Shown here piece by piece: positions 51,818-60,596 of a stretch of 64,000 nt of DNA; position 1 is the stretch's first letter, and each line of letters opens with the position of its first letter. A program made the position numbers and the translations under genes. The stretch lies in contig OZ242312.1 in assembly GCA_965207805.1 (NCBI GenBank), positions 496,001 to 560,000 on the forward strand. The letters are read 5' to 3'. The stretch is from Palauibacter sp965207805 (lineage in GTDB: Bacteria; Gemmatimonadota; Gemmatimonadetes; Palauibacterales; Palauibacteraceae). The notes beneath the pieces are model-generated. The model was given only the letters and a program-made list of their open reading frames with translations, did not search any database and was not told the DNA's origin.

Positions 51818-52653
51818 CGGAGCCCCCCCTCGAACGGACGACGGCGGTTGCCGGCCCCGCGCGTGGCCCGGATTTCTTCGAGCTTCTCCGCCACGAGGGC
51901 TTCGTACTCCTCTCGTGTGACCATCTCCCCATCCGTCGGCGGGGCGATCTCGACATCGTCCAGACCCTCGAGATTCACCTCGGTCGCAGAGTAGAGCAGG
52001 TGCCCGCCGTCGAGCGAAAGCACGAGGATGAGCCCGGGAAGGCCGCCGTACTGGCCGGGGCCCGCCTGTACCGGAATCTGGGGCGTGAACCAGGCTTCGA
52101 TCTCCGCGCCGTCGTGGACGGCCGTCGCCTGCTGCACCATGAAGCCGAGGAACTCGCGCTGCTCCGTGCCGAGCTTCCACTGATACGTGGGCCGGTCCCC
52201 GGAGATCAGGAACGTGCGTCCCATGAACTCGCGCGTCTCCGTAATCGCACCGCTCGCGAAGTCCACGTAGGCCTGGAGCAGGTCCTCCTGGTCGCTGCGA
52301 GAAGCGGACGCCATGCGGAGTCGGAGCGCCATCCCGAGCGCACGGCGGTCCATCCGGTCCGAGCCGCCGGGGCCGCGTCGGGGCGTCGCCTCTTCCTCGT
52401 CGGGATCCGGCGTCATGATCGATCGGGAGCCGTCGAAAAGGAGGACCATCGAGGCGCTGCTCTGCGCCGCGATCCGGTCCCGCAACTCCGCCCACCGCTC
52501 GGGCACCTCGAAGTCGTACTGCACCGAGCGCAGGTAGTGGACATGGCCCGTCTGCGCCCCCAGCGCCGCCGATGCGAAGCCCCCGAGGGCCCCCGGAAGG
52601 GCTGCGAAAAGGAAAAGCTGGAACCGTCGCTGGAATCGTCTACGTGTACTCAT
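51814..52653 (-). CDS. GLPGLI-family secreted protein
   Basis: The 279-residue protein has a signal peptide (~residues 1-33, STRRRFQRRFQLFLFAALPG). The diagnostic motif YGGLPGLILVLSLDGG is near residue 205, with an N-terminal beta-rich half. The GLPGLI family is best known from Bacteroidota, where it is encoded beside TonB-dependent receptors; the function is unknown. The same gene order is kept here. ATG 52653 begins the signal; a GTG at 52695 is possible. Confidence 0.85.
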   Translation of the reverse strand: MSTRRRFQRRFQLFLFAALPGALGGFASAALGAQTGHVHYLRSVQYDFEVPERWAELRDRIAAQSSASMVLLFDGSRSIMTPDPDEEEATPRRGPGGSDRMDRRALGMALRLRMASASRSDQEDLLQAYVDFASGAITETREFMGRTFLISGDRPTYQWKLGTEQREFLGFMVQQATAVHDGAEIEAWFTPQIPVQAGPGQYGGLPGLILVLSLDGGHLLYSATEVNLEGLDDVEIAPPTDGEMVTREEYEALVAEKLEEIRATRGAGNRRRPFEGGLR

Positions 52654-52732
52654 GGAACCCGCCGCTTGTCGTGCCTCATCCGTTAGATGGGACACACGGC
52701 GCCAAGGTCACGTTGTAGAGACCGCGGGAAGG

Positions 52733-54088
52733 TCAGGGCGCGTCGATGGCCACGCGTCGGACCTCGCGGCGGAGGACCTGCCTCAGGCGGGCGAAGAGGA
52801 GGACGGCCACGACGGCGAGTCCGGCGGCCAGGCCCCACCACAGGCCGCGCGGGCCCCAGTCGGCGCGGAAGGCGAGGACGTAGCTGACGGGCACGCCGAG
52901 CAGCCAGAAGCCGAGGGCGTTGACGAGGAAGGGCGTGAAGGTGTCTCCGGCCCCACGCAGCACGCCGGCCGCGACCGTCTGGAGGCCATCAGTGACCTGG
53001 AAGACGCCCGCGATCGGGATCAGTGATGCGGCGATCGCGATGACCGTGAGATCGTGCGAGTAGAGGCCGGCCCAGAAGCGCGGGAAGGCGAGAAACGCGC
53101 CCGCGGTCGCGAGCATGAAGACGCCGCTGAGCTGGATGCCCGCGGCGGCGGCCCGCCGCGCCCCGTCCATGTCCTCCTGTCCGACCGCGCGTCCCACGCG
53201 TACGGCGGAAGCGCCCGCGATCCCGAACGGCACCATGAAAGTGAGCGCGGCGAGGTTCAGTGCGATCTGGTGCCCCGCCATCGCCTCGGTGCCGAGCCAG
53301 CCCATCATGACGCCGATCACGGCGAACGCTCCGAACTCGAGCTGCTGCTGAAAGCCGATCGGCGTGCCGAGCCGCACCATGCGCGCGAGCGCGCGCCGAT
53401 CGAGGGCCTCGCGCCGGAAACGGCCCAGGTAGGGACGCATCGAGGACCACGAGAGCGCCAGCAGCGCCGCCGCCATGCACCAGCGCGCGAGGCTCGACCC
53501 CCACGCCGAGCCCACGGCGCCCAACTGCGGTACCCCGAGATTCCCGTAGATCAGCACCCAGTTGAGGAAGGCGTTCAGGAGGTTCGCCCCCGCGATCGTC
53601 CACACGATCGGCGCCACGCGATGCATCGCCTGCAGACTCTGCCGCAGGACGACGAACGCGTAGAAGGGGAACATCCCGAGGATCGATCCCAGCGCGTACC
53701 CCCCGGCCACCGGCACGACATCCGCGGGCTGCCGCAGCAAGGCGAAGATGCGCGCGGCGGGCAGGAAGAGCAGCGACGTGATCGCCGTCAGAAAGAGGGT
53801 GAGCACGAGCGCCCGCTGTATCCCTCTGGCGGCGGCCTCGTGGTCCCCCGCCCCCACTCCCTGCGCGACGATGGGGTCGAGGGCCATGAGCACGCCCATT
53901 CCGAATACGGCGATCTGAAAGAAGTAGATGTTCCCCAGCCCGACCGCCGCGAGATCGGTCGCCGAGAGGTGGCCGACCATGAGCGTGTCCACGACGCCCA
54001 TCATCATGATGCCGACCTGGACGGTCACGATCGGGAGCGCCAGACGCAGCATGCGCGCGAGGTCCGCGCGGCGGGGCGTGAGGTTCAT
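52733..54088 (-). CDS. MATE-family efflux transporter (NorM-like)
   Basis: The 451-residue protein has twelve membrane segments in two similar halves. It shows the MATE features TVQVGIMMMGVVDTLMVGH in helix 1 and RLGTPIGFQQQLEFGAFAV in helix 7. It exports cationic drugs or metabolites in exchange for Na+ or H+. ATG 54088 is chosen; the extra 12 residues from 54124 would run into the promoter of the divergent MBL gene. Confidence 0.92.
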   Translation of the reverse strand: MNLTPRRADLARMLRLALPIVTVQVGIMMMGVVDTLMVGHLSATDLAAVGLGNIYFFQIAVFGMGVLMALDPIVAQGVGAGDHEAAARGIQRALVLTLFLTAITSLLFLPAARIFALLRQPADVVPVAGGYALGSILGMFPFYAFVVLRQSLQAMHRVAPIVWTIAGANLLNAFLNWVLIYGNLGVPQLGAVGSAWGSSLARWCMAAALLALSWSSMRPYLGRFRREALDRRALARMVRLGTPIGFQQQLEFGAFAVIGVMMGWLGTEAMAGHQIALNLAALTFMVPFGIAGASAVRVGRAVGQEDMDGARRAAAAGIQLSGVFMLATAGAFLAFPRFWAGLYSHDLTVIAIAASLIPIAGVFQVTDGLQTVAAGVLRGAGDTFTPFLVNALGFWLLGVPVSYVLAFRADWGPRGLWWGLAAGLAVVAVLLFARLRQVLRREVRRVAIDAP

Positions 54089-54129
54089 CGCGCAATCCTG
54101 CGCCCGGCGCGTTCGGAAAGGCAAATCCG

Positions 54130-54861
54130 TTGCCGCCCCCCGGCGCCGCGGATAGACTCCGCCTCACGCGCTCCGAGGGCCGGGAGCGGGCGAGATCGAG
54201 GGGGACGAAAATCGAGATTCTGACGTTCACCGGCGGACCGTTCGTGCAGAACACGCTGCTGGTGGTGTGCGAGGACGGTCGCACCGGGTTTCTGATCGAT
54301 CCCGGTGCCGCGACGCCGGAGGCGCTGGCCGAGGCGCGCGCCCGCGACCTGGATATCGCGGCGCTCCTCGTCACGCATGCCCATCTGGATCACATCGATG
54401 GTCTCAAAGAGGCGAAGGCGGAGACGGCGGCGCCCATCCATCTCCATCCGCTGGACCGGCCGCTCTACGACAACATCGCGAACCAGGCCCTCGCATTCGG
54501 CGTGCCCCATGTAGAGCCGCCACCGCCCGACATCGACCTCGTTCCCGGCACGAACATCTCCTTCGGCGGCTCCGAATTCGAGGTCGTGTTCGCGCCCGGC
54601 CACGCGCCTGGGCACGTGATGTTCGTCTCCACGTCACACCCGGTGGCGATCGTGGGGGACGTGATCTTCCGCGGGTCGATCGGACGGACGGATCTCCCGC
54701 ACGGGAACTACGGCCTGCTCATGGAGTCCATCCGGTCGCAGGTGCTGACGCTACCGCCGGAGACGTGCCTCTACCCCGGTCACGGCCCCGAGACCACCGT
54801 GGCGCTGGAGCGCGACACCAACCCCTTCGTCCTCCAACTCCACGGCGGCCGCTGGGTCTAG
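54130..54861 (+). CDS. MBL-fold hydrolase (glyoxalase II-like)
   Basis: The metallo-beta-lactamase fold carries the zinc motif THAHLDHIDG, further ligands in FAPGHAPGHV, GDVIF and the final YPGHGPET. This set is that of glyoxalase II-like hydrolases. The domain begins at KIEILTFTGG near 54208, where no ATG, GTG or TTG is present. A GAGGGGG sits five bases before an ATC at 54211. TTG 54130 is the first standard start and gives an odd basic leader. The listed start is therefore provisional. Confidence 0.8.
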   Translation: MPPPGAADRLRLTRSEGRERARSRGTKIEILTFTGGPFVQNTLLVVCEDGRTGFLIDPGAATPEALAEARARDLDIAALLVTHAHLDHIDGLKEAKAETAAPIHLHPLDRPLYDNIANQALAFGVPHVEPPPPDIDLVPGTNISFGGSEFEVVFAPGHAPGHVMFVSTSHPVAIVGDVIFRGSIGRTDLPHGNYGLLMESIRSQVLTLPPETCLYPGHGPETTVALERDTNPFVLQLHGGRWV

Positions 54862-54873
54862 CCTAGTGCGGCG

Positions 54874-56325
54874 TCAGGGGTTCGTGGCGACGGGTTCGAA
54901 CGCCCTGAGAACCTCCCGCGTCATGTCCCAGCGGTCGAAGCCCTGCCGGCCGTAGTCGAGCCCGCGGCGGACGATGACGACGTCGTGCGACGGGACGATG
55001 ACGACGAACTGGCCGCGGTTGCCGGCGGTGGAGTACGCGTCCTTCGGCACGTCGGTGCGGTCGTCGGGCACGAGCCAGAACTGGCCGCCGTAGAAGTTGC
55101 CGGTCTCGGATGTGGCGGGGGCCGGCGTCCGCACGAAGTCGATCCACTCCTCGGAGATCAGGCGCTCGTCCTTCCACATCCCGTTCTGCGCGTAGAGGAG
55201 CCCGAAGCGGGCCAGGTCCCGGGCCGTCGTGTAGATCTGGCTGCTCATGATGAAGTCGCCGAACCGGTCCGTGCTGAGGAACGTGTTCCGCATCCCGATC
55301 TTGTCGAGGAGGCGTTTCCGCGGGAACTCGAGGTAGGCCTGCGAGTCGCCGATCACCTGCTTCATCGCGTACACGCCGAGCAGCGTGTCGTAGTTCTCGT
55401 AATCCCAGAACGTCCCGGGTTCCTGCATGAGCGAGCGGTTGCGGGCGCCGTGCACCGAGCTCTCCCCGGCCCAGTAGGAGAAGCCCGACCCGGTCGCGTA
55501 CTCCATGCCCCAGCTGTCCACCGGATAGAGTCCGCTGGACATGTTGAGCACGTGACGGAGGGTGATCTCCCGCCGGGGGTCGTTCTCCGGAGAGCCCGCG
55601 TTCGCGGGCAGCCAGTCGAAGGGCAGGGGCTCGTCGAGCGCGAGCTTCCCCTCGTCGACGAGCATGCCGATCAGGGTCGAGGCGATGCTCTTCGCCGTCG
55701 ACCAGGTGCGGGTCTTCGTGAACATGTCGATGCCGGGAGCGTAACGCTCGTGGATGATCTCACCGTCGTAGAGGACGATGAGACTGAGCGTCACCTGCTC
55801 CGGGGATTCACGGTCGAAGGTCCAGTCGGACGCGGCTTCGAGGGCCACCGGATCGACGCCGCGCGGGAGTGGGCGGCTCATGACGAGGTCGCCGTCCGGC
55901 CACGCCGCCCCGGCCGGATCGCCGGCCGGCCCGGGCATCGCCAGGATCGGCAGATCGTCGAGGTCGTCGAAGGTCTGGTCCGGCGACATGATCACGCACC
56001 CGATCCCTTCGCGGAACGCCGCCCTCATGGTCGGGGTCGCGCCGGGTGCGCCGATGGCGACCGTCTTCCTCTCCCAGTCGACGACGTAGTCTCCGCCGTC
56101 GGCCGTTCCGACGGGGTCCCGCAGGTAGGCGAGCTCCTGCTCGTAGACCTGCTCCAGCGTCCGGTCTCCCGTGAACAGGCCGTTGCACTGGAGGATGGCC
56201 TGGACGCCGCGCTGGATCATTTCCCGCTGCGGAGCGAAGTAATCGTAGGACCGCTCCTGCTGGGCAGCGGCGGCTGCCGGTGCGAGGAGGGCGAGCGCGA
56301 TGGTCGCGAACGTGAGGCGTTTCAT
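54874..56325 (-). CDS. Secreted serine hydrolase (class C beta-lactamase fold)
   Basis: The 483-residue protein has a signal peptide (~1-22) and an N-terminal extension with two Cys. The catalytic domain has nucleophile Ser in WSTAKSIASTLIG and YENYD as the YxN box. The GNRGQFVVIVPS segment carries the third motif region. It differs from the other two serine hydrolases in the window and is probably an esterase or amidase. GGGGGAAG precedes ATG 56325. It is convergent with the MBL gene, 12 bases apart. Confidence 0.85.
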   Translation of the reverse strand: MKRLTFATIALALLAPAAAAAQQERSYDYFAPQREMIQRGVQAILQCNGLFTGDRTLEQVYEQELAYLRDPVGTADGGDYVVDWERKTVAIGAPGATPTMRAAFREGIGCVIMSPDQTFDDLDDLPILAMPGPAGDPAGAAWPDGDLVMSRPLPRGVDPVALEAASDWTFDRESPEQVTLSLIVLYDGEIIHERYAPGIDMFTKTRTWSTAKSIASTLIGMLVDEGKLALDEPLPFDWLPANAGSPENDPRREITLRHVLNMSSGLYPVDSWGMEYATGSGFSYWAGESSVHGARNRSLMQEPGTFWDYENYDTLLGVYAMKQVIGDSQAYLEFPRKRLLDKIGMRNTFLSTDRFGDFIMSSQIYTTARDLARFGLLYAQNGMWKDERLISEEWIDFVRTPAPATSETGNFYGGQFWLVPDDRTDVPKDAYSTAGNRGQFVVIVPSHDVVIVRRGLDYGRQGFDRWDMTREVLRAFEPVATNP

Positions 56326-56417
56326 GGCTTCCCCCGGAGTCCGGACGACAGGTTTCTGGAACCCTGTCAACATGCGGGGCGCACGCGCTTCCGGCCACGG
56401 GTGCGAAGGTCGCGCCC

Positions 56418-57062
56418 GTGGCCGGGCGGGAATATCGTGTCTCCGTGATCGACCAGATTCTCTACGGCTCCATTGCGCTCATCGCGCTCACGAACCCGCT
56501 CGCCGAGCTGCCCTTCTTCTTCGCGGCCACGGACGGGTCCTCGCGTGCGGAACTGCGCCGCGCGGCGGTGAAGGTCGCCGTCGGGGTTCTCATCGTGCTT
56601 ACCGTCGCCGCGGTCGCCGGCGCGCGCATCCTGAACCTCTTCGACGTGAGCTTCGCCGCGTTCCGGACGGCGGGCGGCCTCGTCGTCATCCTCGCCGCGC
56701 TCGAGATGCTCCGCGGCGCCGGGTTCGGGATCACGGGCGTACGCCGGGATCCGGGCGAGACGGAGGACCACCTCTGGGTCCCGCTCGTCATGCCGCTGAT
56801 CGCGGGACCGGCGTCGATCACGGCCGCGATCACGCTGGCGCTCGATGAGGCCGGCGCGTTGATCGGGATTCCCGTCGCCACGCTCATTGCGGTGTTCGTC
56901 GCGTCCGTCGGCGTGCTCGCGGTGCTGCTGGCGGCCAGCTTCCTCTCGCACGCGCTGAGCCGCCGGGCGGTCCGGATCTTCGAGCGCTTCTCGGGCCTGA
57001 TCCTGCTCGCCATCGGCTGCCAGATGTGCCTCAGCGGCGTTCGGGAGTTCTTCGCCGCCTGA
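56418..57062 (+). CDS. MarC-family membrane protein
   Basis: The 214-residue protein has six membrane segments in two similar halves. It shows the MarC pattern: ALIALTNPLAELPFFFAAT and its repeat VPLVMPLIAGPASITAAI. The family was once tied to multiple antibiotic resistance but has no proven role. Start GTG 56418 gives a short leader; GTG 56445 (before IDQILYG) is equally possible. Confidence 0.85.
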   Translation: MAGREYRVSVIDQILYGSIALIALTNPLAELPFFFAATDGSSRAELRRAAVKVAVGVLIVLTVAAVAGARILNLFDVSFAAFRTAGGLVVILAALEMLRGAGFGITGVRRDPGETEDHLWVPLVMPLIAGPASITAAITLALDEAGALIGIPVATLIAVFVASVGVLAVLLAASFLSHALSRRAVRIFERFSGLILLAIGCQMCLSGVREFFAA

Positions 57063-57090
57063 GGGAGTCGGCCGTGGGAGTCGGCGTCGG

Positions 57091-57630
57091 CTACCGGACC
57101 ACGTCGACGGTGACGTTCTCGCCGAAGTGCGTGCCGATGTCCGAGAGGAACAGCGACGCGGTGGCGTGGTGCCCCATGAGATAGCGGCTCACGAAGCGGA
57201 AGACCGGGCTGTAGACCTCGCCCTCCTCGGTGATCGTGACGGTTGCCCCCGCGTCGGCGGGTTCGATCTCGAAGATCCAGCGGCCGCCGAAGGGCATGCC
57301 TTCCGAGAGGATCGTCGTCACGAGCCGGGTCGGGGGTTCGCTCTCCGTCAACTCCATGGGAAGCCGTCCGGTGGCCGCGAGTTCCACCCAGGCCGGCTTC
57401 CCGTCCCGCGCCGGCAGCTCCTCGATTCCTTCCACGGACGGACGCCACTCCGGATACGCGCGATAGTCCACGACGGTCGCGAAGATCTCCTCGGGTGAGG
57501 CTGAGAACTCGGCGCGCACCGCCGCCACGTGACCCTCCGGTAAGGCACTCCCGATGCCGTAGACGACCCCGACCAGCCCCGCGATGACGATGAGCATGCC
57601 GATAATGATGCGCTTCAAGGTGCGATTCAT
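57091..57630 (-). CDS. Membrane-anchored SRPBCC-family protein
   Basis: The 179-residue protein has an N-terminal membrane anchor (~8-30). An SRPBCC/polyketide-cyclase-like domain follows: FSASPEEIFATVVDYRAYPEWRPSV, FEIEPADAGATVTITEEGEV and a final long helix. The ligand is unknown. ATG 57630 overlaps the DDAH-like gene stop by 4 bases, so they are co-translated. Confidence 0.75.
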   Translation of the reverse strand: MNRTLKRIIIGMLIVIAGLVGVVYGIGSALPEGHVAAVRAEFSASPEEIFATVVDYRAYPEWRPSVEGIEELPARDGKPAWVELAATGRLPMELTESEPPTRLVTTILSEGMPFGGRWIFEIEPADAGATVTITEEGEVYSPVFRFVSRYLMGHHATASLFLSDIGTHFGENVTVDVVR

Positions 57631-58553
57631 GGGTTCGTTCCCCGTATGGAGGGATGGTCGTCGCGCAGGATGGGCAGCGTGAGGCAGGTCGGTCCGCCCT
57701 CACACGCGATGCAGAGCGCGTCCCCGTCGAAGCACGTGACGTCGCAGCCGGCGTCTCTCATCAGCCGGACGGTCTCCGGGAATCCGTCGAGCGCGATGCA
57801 GCGGCGCGGAGCCGTCGCGAGGACGTTGAGGTTCAGGCCGCCGGAGGCCCGGAACTCCTCGTCTCCCGCCTCGAGAAGCTGGATGCCGCGCTCCCGCATC
57901 AACTGGTGGAGGGCGACCGGAAAGAGCCGGGGGTAGATGAGCGCCAGATCCCGGTCCAGCGGGCTTACCAGCGAGAGGAGGTGAAGACAGGCGGCGCTGC
58001 CGTTCCAGATCGGGAGGTCGAAAGCCCGGACTTCGATTCCGAGCGGGGCTACAATGGCCTGAAGCTGGTCGATGCCCGCCTGGTTGGTGCGGAAGCCGCG
58101 TCCCGCCGCGAGCGTACTCTCGTCCACCCACATCAGATCCCCGCCTTCCGCGATCCCCGGGGCCTCGATGGCGCCGATGACCGGCACGCCGAGACGCCGG
58201 TAGAGCCCCTCGTGGCTCGCCACCTCGGGCTGCCGCAGCTCCTTGCCGGGCCGCAAGAGGATCGCGCCGCCGGGCGTCATGAAGGAGGGGTCGAACGGGA
58301 ACATCGCGTCGGCGAGCCCGTCGTCGGCCGTGCCGCCGATCCACTCGATCTCGGCCCCTGAGGCCGCGACGCGCTCGGTGAACGCATCGTACTGGCGGAG
58401 CAGCCGGTCGGGCTCGATCGGCCCCGCGTAGTGCCAGCGCCCGGGATCCGCCTCCAGCGTCGCCCGGCCCGGCCGGCGCATCGCCACGCGCCGAAGCGGC
58501 GCCGCCATGCCGGAGACGCCGAACTTCACCTCGGTTTGCAGCCGCCCGTTCAT
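57627..58553 (-). CDS. Amidinotransferase-fold hydrolase (DDAH-like)
   Basis: The 308-residue protein has the pentein fold with its catalytic set. The GGD motif is in IAEGGDLMWVDE, the His in SAACLHLLSLVSPLDRD and the nucleophile Cys in EGGPTCLTLP. This pattern is that of dimethylarginine dimethylaminohydrolase and related guanidine-modifying enzymes. ATG 58553 starts the domain; the longer frame would enter the divergent promoter. It could act on dimethylarginine or on another guanidino substrate. Confidence 0.82.
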   Translation of the reverse strand: MNGRLQTEVKFGVSGMAAPLRRVAMRRPGRATLEADPGRWHYAGPIEPDRLLRQYDAFTERVAASGAEIEWIGGTADDGLADAMFPFDPSFMTPGGAILLRPGKELRQPEVASHEGLYRRLGVPVIGAIEAPGIAEGGDLMWVDESTLAAGRGFRTNQAGIDQLQAIVAPLGIEVRAFDLPIWNGSAACLHLLSLVSPLDRDLALIYPRLFPVALHQLMRERGIQLLEAGDEEFRASGGLNLNVLATAPRRCIALDGFPETVRLMRDAGCDVTCFDGDALCIACEGGPTCLTLPILRDDHPSIRGTNP

Positions 58554-58657
58554 CTGGCTGAAGCTACGGCGGCACCCGTACCTTCGCTGGCCGCCGCGGC
58601 GCCGGGATCGTCGGTCCCGGTGCGTCGGCCGATACCGCAGCAAGAGGGTTCCCGAGC

Positions 58658-59188
58658 TTGAACCGAGAGCGATTTCACGGCGCAGCGACGTTCTCCGCCT
58701 ACCTGGAGACGGTCGAGAAGAACCGCGAACTCTGGCACGCGCTCGCGCGCCGCGCGGCGGTGGACGAGGAGATCCGGCAACGCGTCCGCGCCATCCCCGG
58801 CCGGTGGAACGTCATCGCGCTCACCGAGGACTGGTGCGGCGACGCGATCAACACCCTCCCCGTGTTCGATCGCCTCGCGGAGGCGGCCGGGAACATCGAA
58901 CTGCGCATCCTCTTGCGGGACGAGAACCCGGACCTGATGGACGCCCATCTGACGAACGGGACGAGCCGGTCCATTCCGGTCCTCATCATCTACGACGAGG
59001 CGTTCCGCGAGCGTGGGTGGTGGGGCCCCCGGCCGGCCCCGATCCAGGAGTGGGTGCTGACGGAGGGGATGAAGCTGGACCCGGAGGACCGGTATCGTGA
59101 GGTTCGCCGTTACTACGCGCGGGACAAGGGCCGCACCGCGCTGGACGAGTTCCTCCGGATTCTCGAGCGTGCGGCCGCCGGCGACTGA
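58658..59188 (+). CDS. Thioredoxin-like protein (Thioredoxin_9 type)
   Basis: The 176-residue protein has a thioredoxin fold with ALTEDWCGDAINTLP where the active site would be. It has one Cys instead of CxxC, and the cis-Pro follows in SRSIPVLIIYD. Such proteins may act as monothiol redox or peroxiredoxin-linked factors. The start is TTG 58658; no strong ribosome binding site is present. It is divergent from the DDAH-like gene. Confidence 0.75.
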   Translation: MNRERFHGAATFSAYLETVEKNRELWHALARRAAVDEEIRQRVRAIPGRWNVIALTEDWCGDAINTLPVFDRLAEAAGNIELRILLRDENPDLMDAHLTNGTSRSIPVLIIYDEAFRERGWWGPRPAPIQEWVLTEGMKLDPEDRYREVRRYYARDKGRTALDEFLRILERAAAGD

Positions 59189-59195
59189 GCGGGAG

Positions 59196-60563
59196 TCAAC
59201 CGCCACCGACCTGCCCATCCGCCTCGCCTCTTCCGCCGCCCACGGCCCGCATCACGACAAACACCGGGACGCCCGCCACCAGGAGGAGGAAACCCCAGAA
59301 CACGATTTCGGGGCCCGCTCCCGCGATGGCCCAGAAGGAAAACCCGAAGGCGAGGACGGCCACGACCAGCCGCCCTACGGAAGGTGTCGAGCCGGGGGGC
59401 TGCGCCGCCCCCGGGGCGCCCCTCGCGGCGACGCGCTCGCGCACGGCGAAGAGCAGTCCGGTCGTGCTCGCGAAGACATAGGCGAGCAGCGTCGCGAGCG
59501 TGGAGAGCAGGATGAGGAAGGTGAAGGCCTGGACGAGGCCGCGCGTGTAGTTCATCGCGATGAGCATCGTCGCGACGACCGCCGCGAAGATGAGCCCGAA
59601 GGACGGCGTGCCGCGCGGACTGAGCCGCGCGAAGGCGGCGGGAAGGAGGCCATCCTGCGCGGCGGCCCGCGGGAGCTGCCCGGAGAGCAGGATCCAGCCG
59701 TTGAGCGCGCCGAAGCAGGCGATCGTGGCGCCGGCGCCGATCACGAGCCGGCCGGCATTCCCCCAGATCGAGCCGGCCGCGTCCGCGAAGGGCGCGGTGG
59801 ACACGGCGAGGTCCGCCGGCGCGATGATCCCCATCACGGCGGACGTGCTGATGATGAAGATCAATGCCGCGACCGCCGTGCCGAGGATCGTGGCCCGCGG
59901 GATCGTGCGCGCCGGGTCACGAACGTCGGCGGCGGGGACGGTCGCGGCCTCGAGTCCCATGAAGGCCCACAGCGTAAGCGTGACGGTCGCCGTGACGGCA
60001 GTGATGGGATTGCCCCCCACGGGGTTGAACGGCCGGAAATGCTCGGGCTGGAAGTAGAGGAAGCCGATCGTGCCGATCGCCGCCAGCGGCAGGAGCTTGA
60101 GCACGGTTGTCACGAGTTGCACATGCCCCGCCGCGCGCACGCCCCAGGCGTTGACGAACGTCAGGCCCCAGAGGGCGACGAGGGATGCAATGCCGCCGGC
60201 GATGGGAGAAGCGCCCAGCGTGGGCCAGAAGACGGTGGCATAGCTCACGGTCGCCACCGCCAGGGCCGCATTGGCCGTGAGCAGCGAGATCCAGTAGGAC
60301 CACGCGACCCAGAATCCGATGAAGTCGCCGAAGCCCTCGCGCGCGAAGGCATACGGGCCGCCGACCTTCGGAATCAACGCGCCCAGCCGCGCCATCACGA
60401 GCGCCAGGCACATGGCTCCGCCCGCGCTCACCAGCCAGCCGAGGATGCTGATCCCCCCGTAGGGAGAGAGGGAGGCGGGCAGCAGAAAGACGCCCGAGCC
60501 CACCATGCTCCCGACGACGAGGGCCGTGCACATCCACAACCCCAGGGCGGGTCTGGGCGTCAT
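59196..60563 (-). CDS. APC-family amino acid permease
   Basis: The 455-residue membrane protein has twelve helices and the APC pattern: VGSMVGSGVFLLPASLSPYG for helix 1 and IPKVGGPYAFAREGFGDFIG after helix 2. It resembles the arginine/agmatine and amino-acid exchangers of the APA type. It follows the two secreted FAH paralogues on the same strand by 33 bases and may be in their transcript. Confidence 0.9.
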   Translation of the reverse strand: MTPRPALGLWMCTALVVGSMVGSGVFLLPASLSPYGGISILGWLVSAGGAMCLALVMARLGALIPKVGGPYAFAREGFGDFIGFWVAWSYWISLLTANAALAVATVSYATVFWPTLGASPIAGGIASLVALWGLTFVNAWGVRAAGHVQLVTTVLKLLPLAAIGTIGFLYFQPEHFRPFNPVGGNPITAVTATVTLTLWAFMGLEAATVPAADVRDPARTIPRATILGTAVAALIFIISTSAVMGIIAPADLAVSTAPFADAAGSIWGNAGRLVIGAGATIACFGALNGWILLSGQLPRAAAQDGLLPAAFARLSPRGTPSFGLIFAAVVATMLIAMNYTRGLVQAFTFLILLSTLATLLAYVFASTTGLLFAVRERVAARGAPGAAQPPGSTPSVGRLVVAVLAFGFSFWAIAGAGPEIVFWGFLLLVAGVPVFVVMRAVGGGRGEADGQVGGG

Positions 60564-60596
60564 CCGCCGCTCCTTGGCGGGAGCCGGCCGCTGCTG

